A stretch of DNA of 64,000 nucleotides from Alcanivorax nanhaiticus (GCF_000756665.1 NZ_ARXV01000004.1:62001-126000), one strand, 5' to 3'; counted from the first letter of the stretch, positions 29,114-39,289 are shown. A program made the numbers and translations. The notes: generated by a model from the letters alone, not told the origin.

Positions 29114-29232
29114 ATACAGGATCCATTGCAACATCCCAGGAATATCATGAGCCGAAGCGCTACAAGCTGACCGTCGTTTAGATCCAACACTTTCCTGATA
29201 AGGAAAGGCCTGCGTCAATCCGCTTCGTGATG

Positions 29233-29259
29233 AAAAAAAACCGCCGGGCTCAAGCCCGG
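29233..29259 (-). terminator. Rho-independent terminator for the PstS-like gene
   Basis: On the minus strand CCGGGCT and AGCCCGG form a 7-bp stem with a 2-base centre, then CGG and a run of eight T. It lies 21 bases past the stop of the small binding-protein gene. Confidence 0.85.
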
Positions 29260-29280
29260 GACTTCTGCAAAGGGAAATAA

Positions 29281-29706
29281 TCAGGGCAGACGATACAGTA
29301 CCTTCAGCCCGCTACTAACCTGATTTCCCGGCAGGTAGCCCACCAGCTCCGGATTGTTTTCCAGCATGACCTGCATGGCACGATCACCGGAAACCATACG
29401 GGGTGGAGCCCCTCTCCCGGTAAAGATCATCCGTGCCCAGTAACTTTTCATTTGTGCGGGAGTTTTCCCCACCGCCGCCAGATAGAACTCCTTGCGGGTG
29501 GAGCTATCTTCCGGCAGGTCCAGCGCTTTCACGCTATTGCCGGCAATACGTCCGGAACCCTGCAGATACAGTTGCCTCAACTGATTTTCACTCAGACTGG
29601 TGATGGGGGACCCTTTCGCTACAACCACCACCACGTCAGCCAGTACCTGCAATGGCAGGATAAAGATCAGGGCAGCAATCCACTGATAAATAATTTTTTT
29701 CATCAT
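29281..29706 (-). CDS. Small PstS-like periplasmic protein (cassette copy 1)
   Basis: 141 residues with a signal peptide (about 1-23, cut after VLA). The mature chain has LSENQLRQLYLQGSG, ALDLPEDSSTRKEFYLAA and KSYWARMIFTGRGAPP, a pattern of the short phosphate-binding-like (PBP) proteins, about half the size of PstS. No permease is near. It is translated just after a porin gene (11-base gap). A very similar protein follows another porin at 34100. Ligand unknown; phosphate is suggested only by family resemblance. Confidence 0.8.
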   Translation of the reverse strand: MMKKIIYQWIAALIFILPLQVLADVVVVVAKGSPITSLSENQLRQLYLQGSGRIAGNSVKALDLPEDSSTRKEFYLAAVGKTPAQMKSYWARMIFTGRGAPPRMVSGDRAMQVMLENNPELVGYLPGNQVSSGLKVLYRLP

Positions 29707-29717
29707 TTTCTCCCCCC

Positions 29718-31034
29718 TTAAAATACAACATCGACCGCAATGCGGTAGACAGTGGGGTGATCGTCCTCCAATGGTCCTGCAGCCGGACTTGAGCTGAACA
29801 TCCCGTTCACGTTGCTGCCAGTACGATCATACTTTTCATTACTCATGTCATAGAAGCGCTGAGCCTCGAATTTCAAATCGATACCCGAGGCGACTTCGTA
29901 ACGCAGGCCATAGGTCCAGCTCTTGCCACGAATCATGTTACTCAGAGCCAAGCCATCATCCGCCAGACTGGCATTGGTCAACACCGAGGAAATATCGCCT
30001 GAGTTGGTCGCCCCCCAAGTCACATGGGGCATCCATTTACCAAAGCGATAACCTGTACTCACATAGCCACCCCAGCGGTAGGGAAACCATGCTTTCGGGT
30101 CCAGATCCGAGCGTTCGGCCATCAGCATGAAACTTCCGTTATCATAGGTGAAACCGACGCTGGTACCAGAAATACTGGCATCATCAATAGATGCAGTTGC
30201 AAAGACGGGGGTCGGAAAACCCAGCGCTGCATCTACCGGGGAAAGATCAGCAGTCAGCTTCGCATGGCTATAACTGAGATAGGTGCTCAGGTCCCCCCAG
30301 CGAGAACGCAGGTTAACGCCAGCATAATCACGCCCCTTGTAGATCACCGTTGCAGGCAAGGTGTTATCCGGTACGTCCAGGCTGCCATAGAACGCGCTTA
30401 ACTCATGGCTCAATGTGCCGGTGTTGAAGCGCCAGGTGAGATCCATTCCGTCCATGGTATCGAACGGCACAATGTCGTATACCTCGCTTGGCAGGGCCGC
30501 CCAATGATAAGCGTAGCCCACATTCAGGTACTGAGAATGCATGGAGTTTGGCAGCATCAGGCGACCACCACGCCAAGTCACCGAGGGCAGCAGCTTATAA
30601 TCAATATAGGCCCACTGCACTTCTGCATCATAATTATCACGACCACGAGCCAGCAGCTGCACTACCGCGCTGGTCTTGTCGTTGATCTCTGCGTTGAACT
30701 GAATACCCGCCCGAGACAGTTCCCGGTGGGAAACCTCATCCGTAACCCGCTCAAGGTAGGTAAACCGCTGACCTGCATCAGGGTTGGAGCCAGGATTTGG
30801 CACCGGGACCGGTGAACCCTGCTTCTGGTGTACATCATGGCGAGTCAGGCCATAGGTCATAAAGCCGTTGATAGAAACGCGATCGGTCCAGTCCGTTGTC
30901 GAAGAGAAAGACTCCTGTCTTTGTGACTCCAGCCTGGATAACCTTTGCTCCAGATCCTCCAGCGAAGCCGTATCGCTGGCATTCGCCACCCCAGATACTG
31001 CCAGAGCCCCAAGCAACCCGTAACGTAATTCCAT
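29718..31034 (-). CDS. Outer-membrane porin (cassette copy 1)
   Basis: 438 residues. A signal peptide (1-19) is followed by a short coiled coil (LEDLEQRLSRLESQR), then a beta-barrel that starts VSINGFMTYG and ends in Phe (VYRIAVDVVF), the outer-membrane assembly signal. The layout of coiled coil plus barrel resembles DcaP/OprP-type porins. It is first in a two-gene operon with the PstS-like protein. The second copy at 34529 shares the same N-terminal coiled coil, INDKTSAVVQLL/INDKTEAVVQLL and the same ending. Confidence 0.85.
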   Translation of the reverse strand: MELRYGLLGALAVSGVANASDTASLEDLEQRLSRLESQRQESFSSTTDWTDRVSINGFMTYGLTRHDVHQKQGSPVPVPNPGSNPDAGQRFTYLERVTDEVSHRELSRAGIQFNAEINDKTSAVVQLLARGRDNYDAEVQWAYIDYKLLPSVTWRGGRLMLPNSMHSQYLNVGYAYHWAALPSEVYDIVPFDTMDGMDLTWRFNTGTLSHELSAFYGSLDVPDNTLPATVIYKGRDYAGVNLRSRWGDLSTYLSYSHAKLTADLSPVDAALGFPTPVFATASIDDASISGTSVGFTYDNGSFMLMAERSDLDPKAWFPYRWGGYVSTGYRFGKWMPHVTWGATNSGDISSVLTNASLADDGLALSNMIRGKSWTYGLRYEVASGIDLKFEAQRFYDMSNEKYDRTGSNVNGMFSSSPAAGPLEDDHPTVYRIAVDVVF

Positions 31035-31191
31035 GATTCCCCCTGTCTTCTTGTTATCAAGGTGCAGCGCTTTTTCTTGTCGCGGCGCTGCCGCCTCATT
31101 TAAACCTTTACCATCCGGCTCGCCGGCCGCATCGGGTGCGTGAGTCCACTAATGCGATACAGCAGCCCCCTGTTTACGTCTCATCACCGAC

Positions 31192-32121
31192 CTATTCTTG
31201 ATGTACCCGGACAATATCGAAGCCCTCAACGGGTAAATGCACATGCACCACCGCATCACCTGAATTGTGATGAGCCAAAACAACACGGGTTGCATCGAGA
31301 TAACGCAACTCACCACTACAAGGAACCTGACCGTAATCGCTCGGCGTCACCGTCACCGCACTGCCCAGCAAGGTTGACGCCGCCGGACTCTCAGGCAAAC
31401 TTGCCGGAACGCTCTGACGGGCAATGGTCAGGGCAGCCTCGGGGCTCAACGATGCGCTGCTGCCATGGCCAAACGCCTTCACTCGATCCATCCACGCCAG
31501 TACCGCAGAAAATTCATCAAGCAATTTTGACTCGGCCACCTCACGAAGGAACCAAAGCGAATGGTAGGCACTGAAGTCTGCAATACAGGGCTGCTCGCCG
31601 AATAACCAGGCTTGCGCCTGTAAACGTTTTTCCAGATCGACCAGATGCAACCGGGTTGTGTCGCGGGCTTGTCGTAGCGTCATCCGAGGCACATTCGAGG
31701 TACGGCCGATATGGATGCGATCCTTGAAGAAACGGAACAACTGCCCCAGAGACATGGCCCGGAACAGTTTGATATTTACCCGCAGCCCCACCGAAGACAT
31801 CATCACCGCCAGGAAAAGCTCAAGGTCCGTCTTTGCAACAAACGCCCTCACCTCCTCATCCACACCTTCCAGAGACAGTTCAGGCTTGCCGGCAAGACGA
31901 GCAATCTCGCGGGTGATGGTTCGGGTATCACAGAACACATCTGCACCGATCTGGGCCACAGGAATTTTGCGGTAACCACCTGCCAGAGGCACCAACATGG
32001 GACGCGGAGGCATTTCCTCCGTGGTCACCGACTGCCAGGACAATCCGGCATACCCCAACATGACCCGCACCTTCTCGGAAAAGGGGGACAAGGCATAGTG
32101 ATGGAGAATCAATTCGGACAT
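31192..32121 (-). CDS. Glutathione S-transferase family protein
   Basis: 309 residues. The thioredoxin-fold half begins LILHHYALSPFSEKVRVML, with SPFSEK at the position of the glutathione-site Ser/Cys, and KIPVAQ carries the cis-Pro. A helical half follows (LDLEKRL-like helix, then CIADFSAYHSLWFL). About 80 residues of extra C-terminus have no obvious domain. Substrate unknown. The start chosen (MSELILHHY) fits the family. It lies divergent from the ABC1 kinase. Confidence 0.82.
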   Translation of the reverse strand: MSELILHHYALSPFSEKVRVMLGYAGLSWQSVTTEEMPPRPMLVPLAGGYRKIPVAQIGADVFCDTRTITREIARLAGKPELSLEGVDEEVRAFVAKTDLELFLAVMMSSVGLRVNIKLFRAMSLGQLFRFFKDRIHIGRTSNVPRMTLRQARDTTRLHLVDLEKRLQAQAWLFGEQPCIADFSAYHSLWFLREVAESKLLDEFSAVLAWMDRVKAFGHGSSASLSPEAALTIARQSVPASLPESPAASTLLGSAVTVTPSDYGQVPCSGELRYLDATRVVLAHHNSGDAVVHVHLPVEGFDIVRVHQE

Positions 32122-32440
32122 GAGCGCTCTCACTGGGAAACAAGTGCCAGCGTGCGTCGCACCTTCATTATCGTCAATGTCACAAAACGATCAAAAATGA
32201 TCCTTTCGTTCATTCTCGGCTGTTTTTCATCGCTTCAAGCTATTCCAGCCTATGTGTTCACTCACTGCCTTGATATCCGTAGCCTTCTTCCCCCTACCCT
32301 CTGTGATAAGGCGGAGAAAGTCCGCAAGGATGAAAAACAGGCCGGCAGTTAAAAGTGTACATGTGTGCATTTTTATATTGCAGGCCGACAAAATACCCGC
32401 TAGATTGTGAACACTTATTCACCAACAGGGGTGCGTGACC
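32122..32440. other. Divergent intergenic region, GST to ABC1 kinase
   Basis: No gene is seen in these 319 bases. An AT-rich patch with GTGTACATGTGTGCAT (about 32353-32368) flanked by AAAA and TTTT may be part of the kinase promoter. Confidence 0.35.
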
Positions 32441-34033
32441 ATGACCGATCACGACTCACAAAAGCCACAACAACACAGCTCGGCCTGGCAACCACTGACC
32501 GATTTCGCCAGCCAGCGCCAACAGGACAGCGGCCTGAAAGCCTGGCTGGCCGTGATTAATGGCTCCATCAAGGCCATTGAAAACGCAGCATGGCAAGGCC
32601 GGGACCTGGCAGATCAGGCTTTCCGTGCCTGCCAGGCCATTGGCCGTGGGGCCAATGCGGTGAACGAGGAAATGCAGCTGCTGGCCGATGAAGCTCGCCG
32701 CTGGCCTGCACGACTCAAGCGACTGAGCGTGACCGGCTGGATGCTGACCAAGATTCTGACCAGCTATCGGTTGTGGAATACCCGCTCGGCTTTTCTGCCT
32801 GCCAGCATGCGCGAAAAGGCGCTATATGCATTGCATGAGCGCAATGCCCAGCGCTTTCTGGACACCTCCCAGAAACAGGGCGGCGCTTTCCTGAAAATCG
32901 GCCAGCTGCTGTCCAGCCGCCCCGATCTGCTGCCGCAACCCTGGGTCGATGCCCTGGCGATCCTTCAGGATCAAGTCAGTCCGATCAGCTTTGAGGAAGT
33001 CCGTGCCGTCATCGAAAACGACTTCGGGCAACCACTGGAACAGCTGTTTACCAAATTCGACCCCGAACCACTGGCCGCAGCCAGTATTGGTCAGGTGCAC
33101 CGCGCTCGTTTACCCGATGGCACTGAAGTGGCCGTCAAAGTGCAACGCCCGGGGCTGGAGGAACTGGTAGAACTGGACATGGCCATCCTCAAAGTCTTTG
33201 TGGATGCAGTCAAAAGTGCCCTGCCACCCATGGATACCGACACCATTGTGCGTGAGATTCAGAGAACCGTTCGCGAAGAACTGGATTATGAACGAGAAGC
33301 CCGCATTCTGGAGAGTATCGGCAATCAGCTGAACACTGTGGAAGGCGTTACCACACCCGCTCTGGTGCCCTCGTTGAGCACCCGCCATGTGTTAACGACT
33401 GCCTTCATCAGCGGACGCAAACTGACCGTAGTGCTCGATGAACTGGCGCAGGACAACCCCGCAGCACTGGGACTGATTCTGCATCGTTTGCTGGATGCCT
33501 GGTTCAGCCAGGTATTGCATGGCGGACATTTCCACGCCGATCCGCACCCTGGCAACATCATGGTGTCCGATCAGGGCGAGCTGGTACTGCTGGATTTCGG
33601 ATGCAGCCAGGCGATCAGTCGTGAAGCCCGCCATGGTTACTTCCGTGTACTGCAGGCCTGCGTGATCAACGAACCGGCTGTGATCGCCGAAACACTGGAT
33701 ACCCTCGGTTTCCGCACCCGTAGTGGACGGCCCGACACCCTGTTGGCTTTTGTGTCTGCTGTGCTGGATCAAGTCAGGGAAGCCATTATTAACCCGGATC
33801 AACAGGAAGGCTGGCCAACAGCCGAAGCCATGATGCAGCAAGTGGCTGATCTGCTGGGCCAGCTGGAACAGGATCCCGTAGAAAGCATGCCGGACGATTT
33901 CATCATGCTGGCAAGGGTTTTCGGCACTCTTGGCGGACTCTTTTTGCACTACCAACCCAATATCGATATCGCTGGCTTGATGCTGGGCTATCTCACTCGC
34001 CCCATCGATCCTCAGCAGCAGGTAGCGGCATAA
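32441..34033 (+). CDS. ABC1/AarF (UbiB-like) atypical kinase
   Basis: 530 residues. The kinase core has the signature KIGQLLSSRPDLLP (in place of the KxGQ motif), AAASIGQVHRARL as the Ala-rich nucleotide loop, AVKVQRPG with the ATP-site Lys, HADPHPGNIM as catalytic loop and LLDFGC as metal motif. UbiB-type proteins act in ubiquinone synthesis and lipid handling at the inner membrane. An N-terminal region of about 115 residues precedes the core. Unlike classical UbiB, the C-terminus lacks an obvious membrane pair. The ATG at 32441 is preferred over a GTG two codons before. Confidence 0.88.
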   Translation: MTDHDSQKPQQHSSAWQPLTDFASQRQQDSGLKAWLAVINGSIKAIENAAWQGRDLADQAFRACQAIGRGANAVNEEMQLLADEARRWPARLKRLSVTGWMLTKILTSYRLWNTRSAFLPASMREKALYALHERNAQRFLDTSQKQGGAFLKIGQLLSSRPDLLPQPWVDALAILQDQVSPISFEEVRAVIENDFGQPLEQLFTKFDPEPLAAASIGQVHRARLPDGTEVAVKVQRPGLEELVELDMAILKVFVDAVKSALPPMDTDTIVREIQRTVREELDYEREARILESIGNQLNTVEGVTTPALVPSLSTRHVLTTAFISGRKLTVVLDELAQDNPAALGLILHRLLDAWFSQVLHGGHFHADPHPGNIMVSDQGELVLLDFGCSQAISREARHGYFRVLQACVINEPAVIAETLDTLGFRTRSGRPDTLLAFVSAVLDQVREAIINPDQQEGWPTAEAMMQQVADLLGQLEQDPVESMPDDFIMLARVFGTLGGLFLHYQPNIDIAGLMLGYLTRPIDPQQQVAA

Positions 34034-34060
34034 GACCTCCTGAGCATCCATCACCAGCAG

Positions 34061-34091
34061 AAAAAAATGGCCAGCATTTGCTGGCCATTTT
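34061..34091. terminator. Bidirectional terminator between convergent genes
   Basis: ATGGCCAGCA and TGCTGGCCAT form a stem with a 3-base loop, flanked by seven A and by four T. It serves both the kinase gene and the PstS-like gene. Confidence 0.88.
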
Positions 34092-34099
34092 CGACAGGG

Positions 34100-34519
34100 T
34101 CAAGGCAACCTTAGTAGCACTTTCAACCCAGGCTGCAGGTCATCCTCTTTGAGGTAACCCAGCGCTTGAGGATTGGCTTTCAGTGTTCTCGCCATTTCCT
34201 TGGGAGTTCTTACTTGCTTGGGAGGAGAACCTCTGCCAGTGAAGATCATCCTCGCCCAGTAAGATTTCAGTTGAGACTCGCTCTTCCCCGCCACGCTGTT
34301 ATAGAAGGATTGACGCACTGCACTGCCTTCCGGCATATCCAGCAACGTCACTTTGGCATTGCCTACGCTACCCGCATTACCCATGTACAGCTGACGAACC
34401 TCTGATTTACTCAATGATGTCAGCCCCGAGGTATCGGAAGCTACTATGAGGGTTTGTGCTGAAGCCAGCCCACAACTACACAGCACCGCGGCAAAAACAA
34501 TCGCTTTTTTCATCATCAC
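34100..34519 (-). CDS. Small PstS-like periplasmic protein (cassette copy 2)
   Basis: 139 residues with a signal peptide (about 1-22, cut after ASA). It matches the protein at 29281 along its length: LSKSEVRQLYMGN, LLDMPEGSAVRQSFYN, KSYWARMIFTGRGSPP and GLKVLLRLP are the shared blocks. It follows a porin gene by nine bases and ends at a strong terminator. Ligand unknown. Confidence 0.8.
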   Translation of the reverse strand: MMMKKAIVFAAVLCSCGLASAQTLIVASDTSGLTSLSKSEVRQLYMGNAGSVGNAKVTLLDMPEGSAVRQSFYNSVAGKSESQLKSYWARMIFTGRGSPPKQVRTPKEMARTLKANPQALGYLKEDDLQPGLKVLLRLP

Positions 34520-34528
34520 ACGGCCCCC

Positions 34529-35806
34529 TTAAAAAACGCTTTCGACCGAAAAGCGATAAATGAAATTGTCGCCATCTTCAGGCTGCCCACACCCAAGCGC
34601 GCCCCCTTGCTGAAAACAATCGCTGTCGTACAAGCCCCTGGAGGGGTACTCGCTATCGCCAAAATCATAATTACTGGTTAGCTCCGCTTTCAGGGCAACC
34701 CCCGGCGAAAGGTCATAGCGAGTGGTGAAAGTCCAACTTTTCTGACTGTAGGCAAAGGAATCAAACATCGGGATAGCCACTGGGTTGCTGGTATCCACTT
34801 CGTCAAAATCACTGTGATCGATAGTGGCCCATGTGACCTGAGGCGTGAATTTCCCGATACGGTAACCTACCGAAACATAGGCGGACTCGACTCTGGGGAA
34901 CCAGTGATTCGGCGTGGAAAGATCCAGACGCCCCATTTCCCCCATGGCGAACAGCGATCCGTTGTCGTATTGCAAACCTACGCCTGTAAAATAGGCATAG
35001 TGCTCATCCATATTGAGTGCCGCAAAACCTGGAGTGAAAGCCGGATCAGGAGACAAGGGAGAGAGATCCACACTGACTCGGCTATTGGTAAAACTGTACC
35101 ATGTCGTCCAGTTGCCCACGTTCGAGCGAATGTTGGCCCCGTACTGATCCCTTACTTCAAATAGCAGGCCATTGGAGGGCACATCCATACCACCCCAGAA
35201 TACATTGAGGCTGTTGGACACCGGGCCGGTGGCAAAGTCCCAGGTAAGGTCGACCCCTTCATGGGTATCAAGGGGGATCACCGAATACATTTCTTCTGGT
35301 AACGCGACCCAGTTATAGGCATAGCCCACTTGGGTGTACTGAGAATGCAGGTAGAATGGCAACACCAAACGCCCCGCTCGAGTCTTCAACCCGGGCGAGA
35401 GCTCATAAGAAACATAAGCCCACTGGACACCGGCATCAAAATCTTCATCTGCCCTTCCCAATAACTGAACCACCGCCTCGGTCTTGTCGTTAATCTCACC
35501 GGTAAACTGAATCCCTGCCCGTGTCAGGCTATTCATATTCCACTCGTCACTTTTCACATTTTCCGAGAAAACGAGCCGTTCACCAGAAGCCGAACGGGAG
35601 CCAGACGCCCGCTCCATAGCAAAAGTCAGGAAACCATTAATTTTGACCCTCTCCTCCAGACTCTCGTCCCCAGCAGACTGCTGTTCGAGAGTTGCAAGGC
35701 GTTTCTCTGCTTCCGAAAGCCGCTCTTCGAGAGTTATCTCCGCTAGCGCTGTTGCAGACATGGCGGACAACACAATCCCCGCCGTAACCTTGCCTAAAGC
35801 ATCCAT
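34529..35806 (-). CDS. Outer-membrane porin (cassette copy 2)
   Basis: 425 residues from the start MDALGKVTAG (GGAGTACAT in front); a longer in-frame start at 35875 has no such site. Signal peptide to about 22, coiled coil LEERLSEAEKRLATLEQQ, then a barrel beginning VKINGFLTFAM and ending YRFSVESVF. It has a Cys pair near the C-terminus (DCFQQGGALGCGQ) missing in copy 1. Paralogue of the porin at 29718. Confidence 0.84.
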   Translation of the reverse strand: MDALGKVTAGIVLSAMSATALAEITLEERLSEAEKRLATLEQQSAGDESLEERVKINGFLTFAMERASGSRSASGERLVFSENVKSDEWNMNSLTRAGIQFTGEINDKTEAVVQLLGRADEDFDAGVQWAYVSYELSPGLKTRAGRLVLPFYLHSQYTQVGYAYNWVALPEEMYSVIPLDTHEGVDLTWDFATGPVSNSLNVFWGGMDVPSNGLLFEVRDQYGANIRSNVGNWTTWYSFTNSRVSVDLSPLSPDPAFTPGFAALNMDEHYAYFTGVGLQYDNGSLFAMGEMGRLDLSTPNHWFPRVESAYVSVGYRIGKFTPQVTWATIDHSDFDEVDTSNPVAIPMFDSFAYSQKSWTFTTRYDLSPGVALKAELTSNYDFGDSEYPSRGLYDSDCFQQGGALGCGQPEDGDNFIYRFSVESVF

Positions 35807-36820
35807 ATGTACTCCATTACTTTCATTATTATTTGATTCACCCCGATGCCCCAGCCGCGGGGTAAAAGTCTTCAAAGCAAGTCACTCTCATTGGCACACC
35901 AGACGTCACACACGGACATCATGTCGAAACGATCTGAAAACCATCAGAGCGCATACCGAGAGTGCCCACTCCAGTTTTGCTCCATGGATATCAGATGCTT
36001 TCAGATGCACAGTGCGGCGCGTCGTTGATGGATGCCTTTCCCCCAAGGCAACGGTGCCAGCCCGGTCTTCATGTCAATGAGAGTTATTACCATCCTCGGG
36101 GAGCCATTATTTTTTTAGTGAAGGAACAGAAGGCTCATCCCAAAGACTCCTGAAACTTTGCAGAAAGTGAAGCGCGTATGCAGCTCCACTCATCCCCCCT
36201 CACAAGCCTTTGGTCTCCACATGCTGCTCACCCATCCTTTTTGTGTACTATCGTTCAATAAAGAAACACCAAAGCGACAGCACAATCAAAAAAATGCGCC
36301 AGCCCCCCCTGCAACAGCGGCCTTTTTTCGTTCCACCATCACACTACCCCCTCACACTCAAGCGAGAACAGTCATTCACCTCATCAGCCTGGACACACTC
36401 CTTTTCTTCATCCCACCCCACCGGAAGCATCATTGAAAAATCACGCCAGTGCAGCAAACACACACGACAAATAACCACCCAAATAACCACAATAAAACCT
36501 TCCCTTCGGTATGGTCGTTTTCACATCTCGCACAGACCGTCTGTCATCACTCCCTCTGTAGTCGCGCCTCCCGTACACGGCACATCCATGAAGAATGCTG
36601 TCAGCATGCCCCCTTTTGTCGCGTAACCCCTTTCAGATAAGCCATGTTTTCGTGCGGCTACAACCGGTACACAAAGCGCCAACAAGCCTGACAATTCTGC
36701 AACAGCCGCCCCCAGCCCAAAAAAGGTACAAACGTACCAATAAAAAACCGGTCGCAACCACATATCCAACAACGACATTGCGGCCACCTAATATCTCGCT
36801 GCATCACCAAGGGGTCAGTT
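35807..36820. other. One-kilobase intergenic region without recognisable genes
   Basis: The stretch is lower in GC than its flanks and rich in short C- and A-runs. It lies between divergent transcripts (porin copy 2 and the dipeptidase-like lipoprotein). Short frames exist on both strands but none has codon use or a ribosome-binding site like the neighbours. GGTAC/GTACC with a 4-base centre at 36725-36738, 80 bases before the next gene, is a possible operator or short hairpin. It could also hold an undetected RNA gene or the remains of a lost gene. Confidence 0.45.
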
Positions 36821-39289
36821 ATGTCGATGAAAAAGACGCTGCCACTGGCGGTCTTTACCGCTTTTGCCACTTTGTTGTCAGCCTGCGGGGGCGACAGCAG
36901 CAGCACGGCACCCGCGCCAGAACCCAACGGGCCAAGCACGTCTTCGCAGCCTCCCGCAGCCCCACCACCCACGCCCAACACCCCGCCTCAAGCACCGCAG
37001 AGTCGGGATCGCTACAGTTTTGCCAATGGTTGTTACACCCTTTCCAGTGAGGGATTGTTTCTGCAAAACACCGCAGGCGAGGCAGGATTTCAGCTTACCG
37101 ACAATGTCTCTGAGGCCAGCGCGTTCTATATGAAACCCACAGCACTTGGCAGTTATCTGCTGGTGGCAGACTACCAACGGGACCCCGGTAGCGCTGGCGT
37201 CATTGAATTGCTGGGGATCAGCGATCCTGCCGGTGAGTTCCTTGATCAAGGGGGTAATTTCGTTGGAGAGGTCAGCTATCTGGTCTCTGGCCTCGGCGAT
37301 ACGCTTAATCTGGTACTTGATCCCATTGCCCCTCTGGGAGGTTTGCTGCGTGAGCTGGGCGAGAGTCTTGATGGGCTCGGCGGCAATCTCGGCGACATCA
37401 ACGTCCAACCCTCACTGGGAAAAGTCACCAAGGCCAGTGATCTGGCGGTATGGAATCTCAACCCCAGTGACGATGAGCGCTTTACCCTGACCTCTCAAGT
37501 GACAGGCCTTCTGCTAACAGCGAACGACGACGGCCTGACACTCACGTCCCCCAGTCTGGAAAGCGACAATAACCGCTTCACCCTGACTCCGGCGGCACAA
37601 TGCGCCAGTTATCCGGAAGCCATGCTCAGCGCCCAGGTGAATGAACAAGGCCCGGCCATCTACCTGAAAGAGGTGCAACGTTTCCGCAATGTGCCTGGGC
37701 TGGATAACGACGACATTTTTGGCTACGTGGATGCACATAGCCACATTTCCGCCTACGAATTCATCGGCGGTCGCATCAACTACGGCGATCCGTTCCACAA
37801 GTTTGGTGTGGATCACGCACTGCATGACTGTGCTGAGAACCATGGGCCGGAAGGGCTCACCGGTCTGATCGAACAAGTCACCAGTACACCCGGCCCTCAT
37901 GCCACTCGTGGCTGGCCGGACTTCCCTTATTGGCCACGCAACAACTCACTGCAGCACCACCAGAGTTACTACAAATGGATCGAACGGGCTCATCTCTCCG
38001 GCCTCAAGATTCTGGTCAATCACCTGGTTCACAACGAAATCCTCTGTCAGATCAATCCGCAAAAACAGAATGACTGCGACACCATGGCGGCTATCGAGAT
38101 GCAGGCCGAACAGATGCACCGCATGCAGGATTACATCGATGCGCAAAGCGGCGGCCCCGGTGAGGGCTGGTTCCGCATTGTCACTGACCCGTCCCAGGCC
38201 CGCGATGTCATTGCTGACGGCAAGATGGCCGTGATCCTCGGTGTAGAAGCCTCCAAGGCACTCAACTGTGGTGAGTTCCTGGATGTAGCGGAGTGCAATC
38301 GGGAAGAGATCGTGGAGCGCCTGGATCGTCTTTATGCCATGGATGTTCGTAGCCTGTTTCCAGTACACAAGTTTGATAATGCGTTCGGCGGACACTTGCC
38401 GGATCTCTCTGATGGCATCGGCATCGGGGCTGTGTTGTATGGCGGCAACCTGCTGGAAACGGGTCATACCGTCGAGTTTGAAGAGTGCCCAGAGCATGAT
38501 CACGGTGATACCAGCGGTCCGCTTGCGGACACCCTGCAACCGTTTGGTATTTTCGACCAGCTGCTGTTCCAGATCGATTACGTAGGCGAACGTTTCCCCG
38601 CCACCCCGGAAGAACTGGCCGAGTACGACCCACGTCGTGGCACAGATCACCTGTGTAACACTCGCGGACTCACTGATCTCGGTTTCTTCCTCATCCAGGA
38701 ACTCACCAAACGCGGCATGATGATCGAAACCGACCATATCAGCCGCAAGGCCGCCAGCCAGATTCTCGCCCTTACCGGCGAGCGCGGTTATCCCGTGATC
38801 AATAGTCACGGCGGCTGGGGCGGCACAGAGGATCTACGTGATCAGGTCGCCGCCCAAGGTGGAATCTCCGCCTCCTTTGGCAGCGTGCGCGGAGACTGGG
38901 TGGATCAACTTACCCGCGATGGTAATCGTCCCCGTGCCGATGAATTCAAGGTCGGCCCGTTCGGTGGTGCCCCTTTCGCCTCCGACGTGAATGGCATTGC
39001 CAATCTGGCCAGCAACCCCGGCACCCCCGAACAGGAAGCCTCGCTTTATCCATTCACTTCAGTGGATGGCCGTGTGGTGTTCGACAAGCAACTTACTGGC
39101 GACCACGCCTTCAGCCTTTACGAAGGCCGGGGAGTGGCCCACTACGGCCTCTACCCGGACCAGATTGCCGACATGATCGCCAACAGCGAACGCCCGGAGG
39201 AACAGGTGAACGATGCAGTTAACCAGCTCTTCACCTCGGCAGAAGCCTACATACGGATGTGGGAACGACTGGAAGCGGCAGTGCAATGA
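36821..39289 (+). CDS. Lipoprotein with metallo-dipeptidase-like (M19/amidohydrolase) domain
   Basis: 822 residues. Lipoprotein signal with LLSACGG (Cys22), then a Pro/Ser-rich linker to about 60, an unassigned region to about 290, and a TIM-barrel-like hydrolase domain. Metal-binding candidates are DAHSH (304-308), VNHLVHNE, ETDHIS (636-641) and INSHGGWGG, a layout like peptidase M19 or amidohydrolases. Substrate unknown. AAGGGG stands before the ATG. The next gene, also a lipoprotein, starts 44 bases after the stop, so they are probably one operon at the cell envelope. Confidence 0.7.
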   Translation: MSMKKTLPLAVFTAFATLLSACGGDSSSTAPAPEPNGPSTSSQPPAAPPPTPNTPPQAPQSRDRYSFANGCYTLSSEGLFLQNTAGEAGFQLTDNVSEASAFYMKPTALGSYLLVADYQRDPGSAGVIELLGISDPAGEFLDQGGNFVGEVSYLVSGLGDTLNLVLDPIAPLGGLLRELGESLDGLGGNLGDINVQPSLGKVTKASDLAVWNLNPSDDERFTLTSQVTGLLLTANDDGLTLTSPSLESDNNRFTLTPAAQCASYPEAMLSAQVNEQGPAIYLKEVQRFRNVPGLDNDDIFGYVDAHSHISAYEFIGGRINYGDPFHKFGVDHALHDCAENHGPEGLTGLIEQVTSTPGPHATRGWPDFPYWPRNNSLQHHQSYYKWIERAHLSGLKILVNHLVHNEILCQINPQKQNDCDTMAAIEMQAEQMHRMQDYIDAQSGGPGEGWFRIVTDPSQARDVIADGKMAVILGVEASKALNCGEFLDVAECNREEIVERLDRLYAMDVRSLFPVHKFDNAFGGHLPDLSDGIGIGAVLYGGNLLETGHTVEFEECPEHDHGDTSGPLADTLQPFGIFDQLLFQIDYVGERFPATPEELAEYDPRRGTDHLCNTRGLTDLGFFLIQELTKRGMMIETDHISRKAASQILALTGERGYPVINSHGGWGGTEDLRDQVAAQGGISASFGSVRGDWVDQLTRDGNRPRADEFKVGPFGGAPFASDVNGIANLASNPGTPEQEASLYPFTSVDGRVVFDKQLTGDHAFSLYEGRGVAHYGLYPDQIADMIANSERPEEQVNDAVNQLFTSAEAYIRMWERLEAAVQ

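Noticed and set aside
36521..36787. Minus-strand frame of 88 codons resembling a membrane protein
   Set aside because: Hydrophobic stretches arise from T/C-rich sequence; no binding site, no codon bias like the neighbours.
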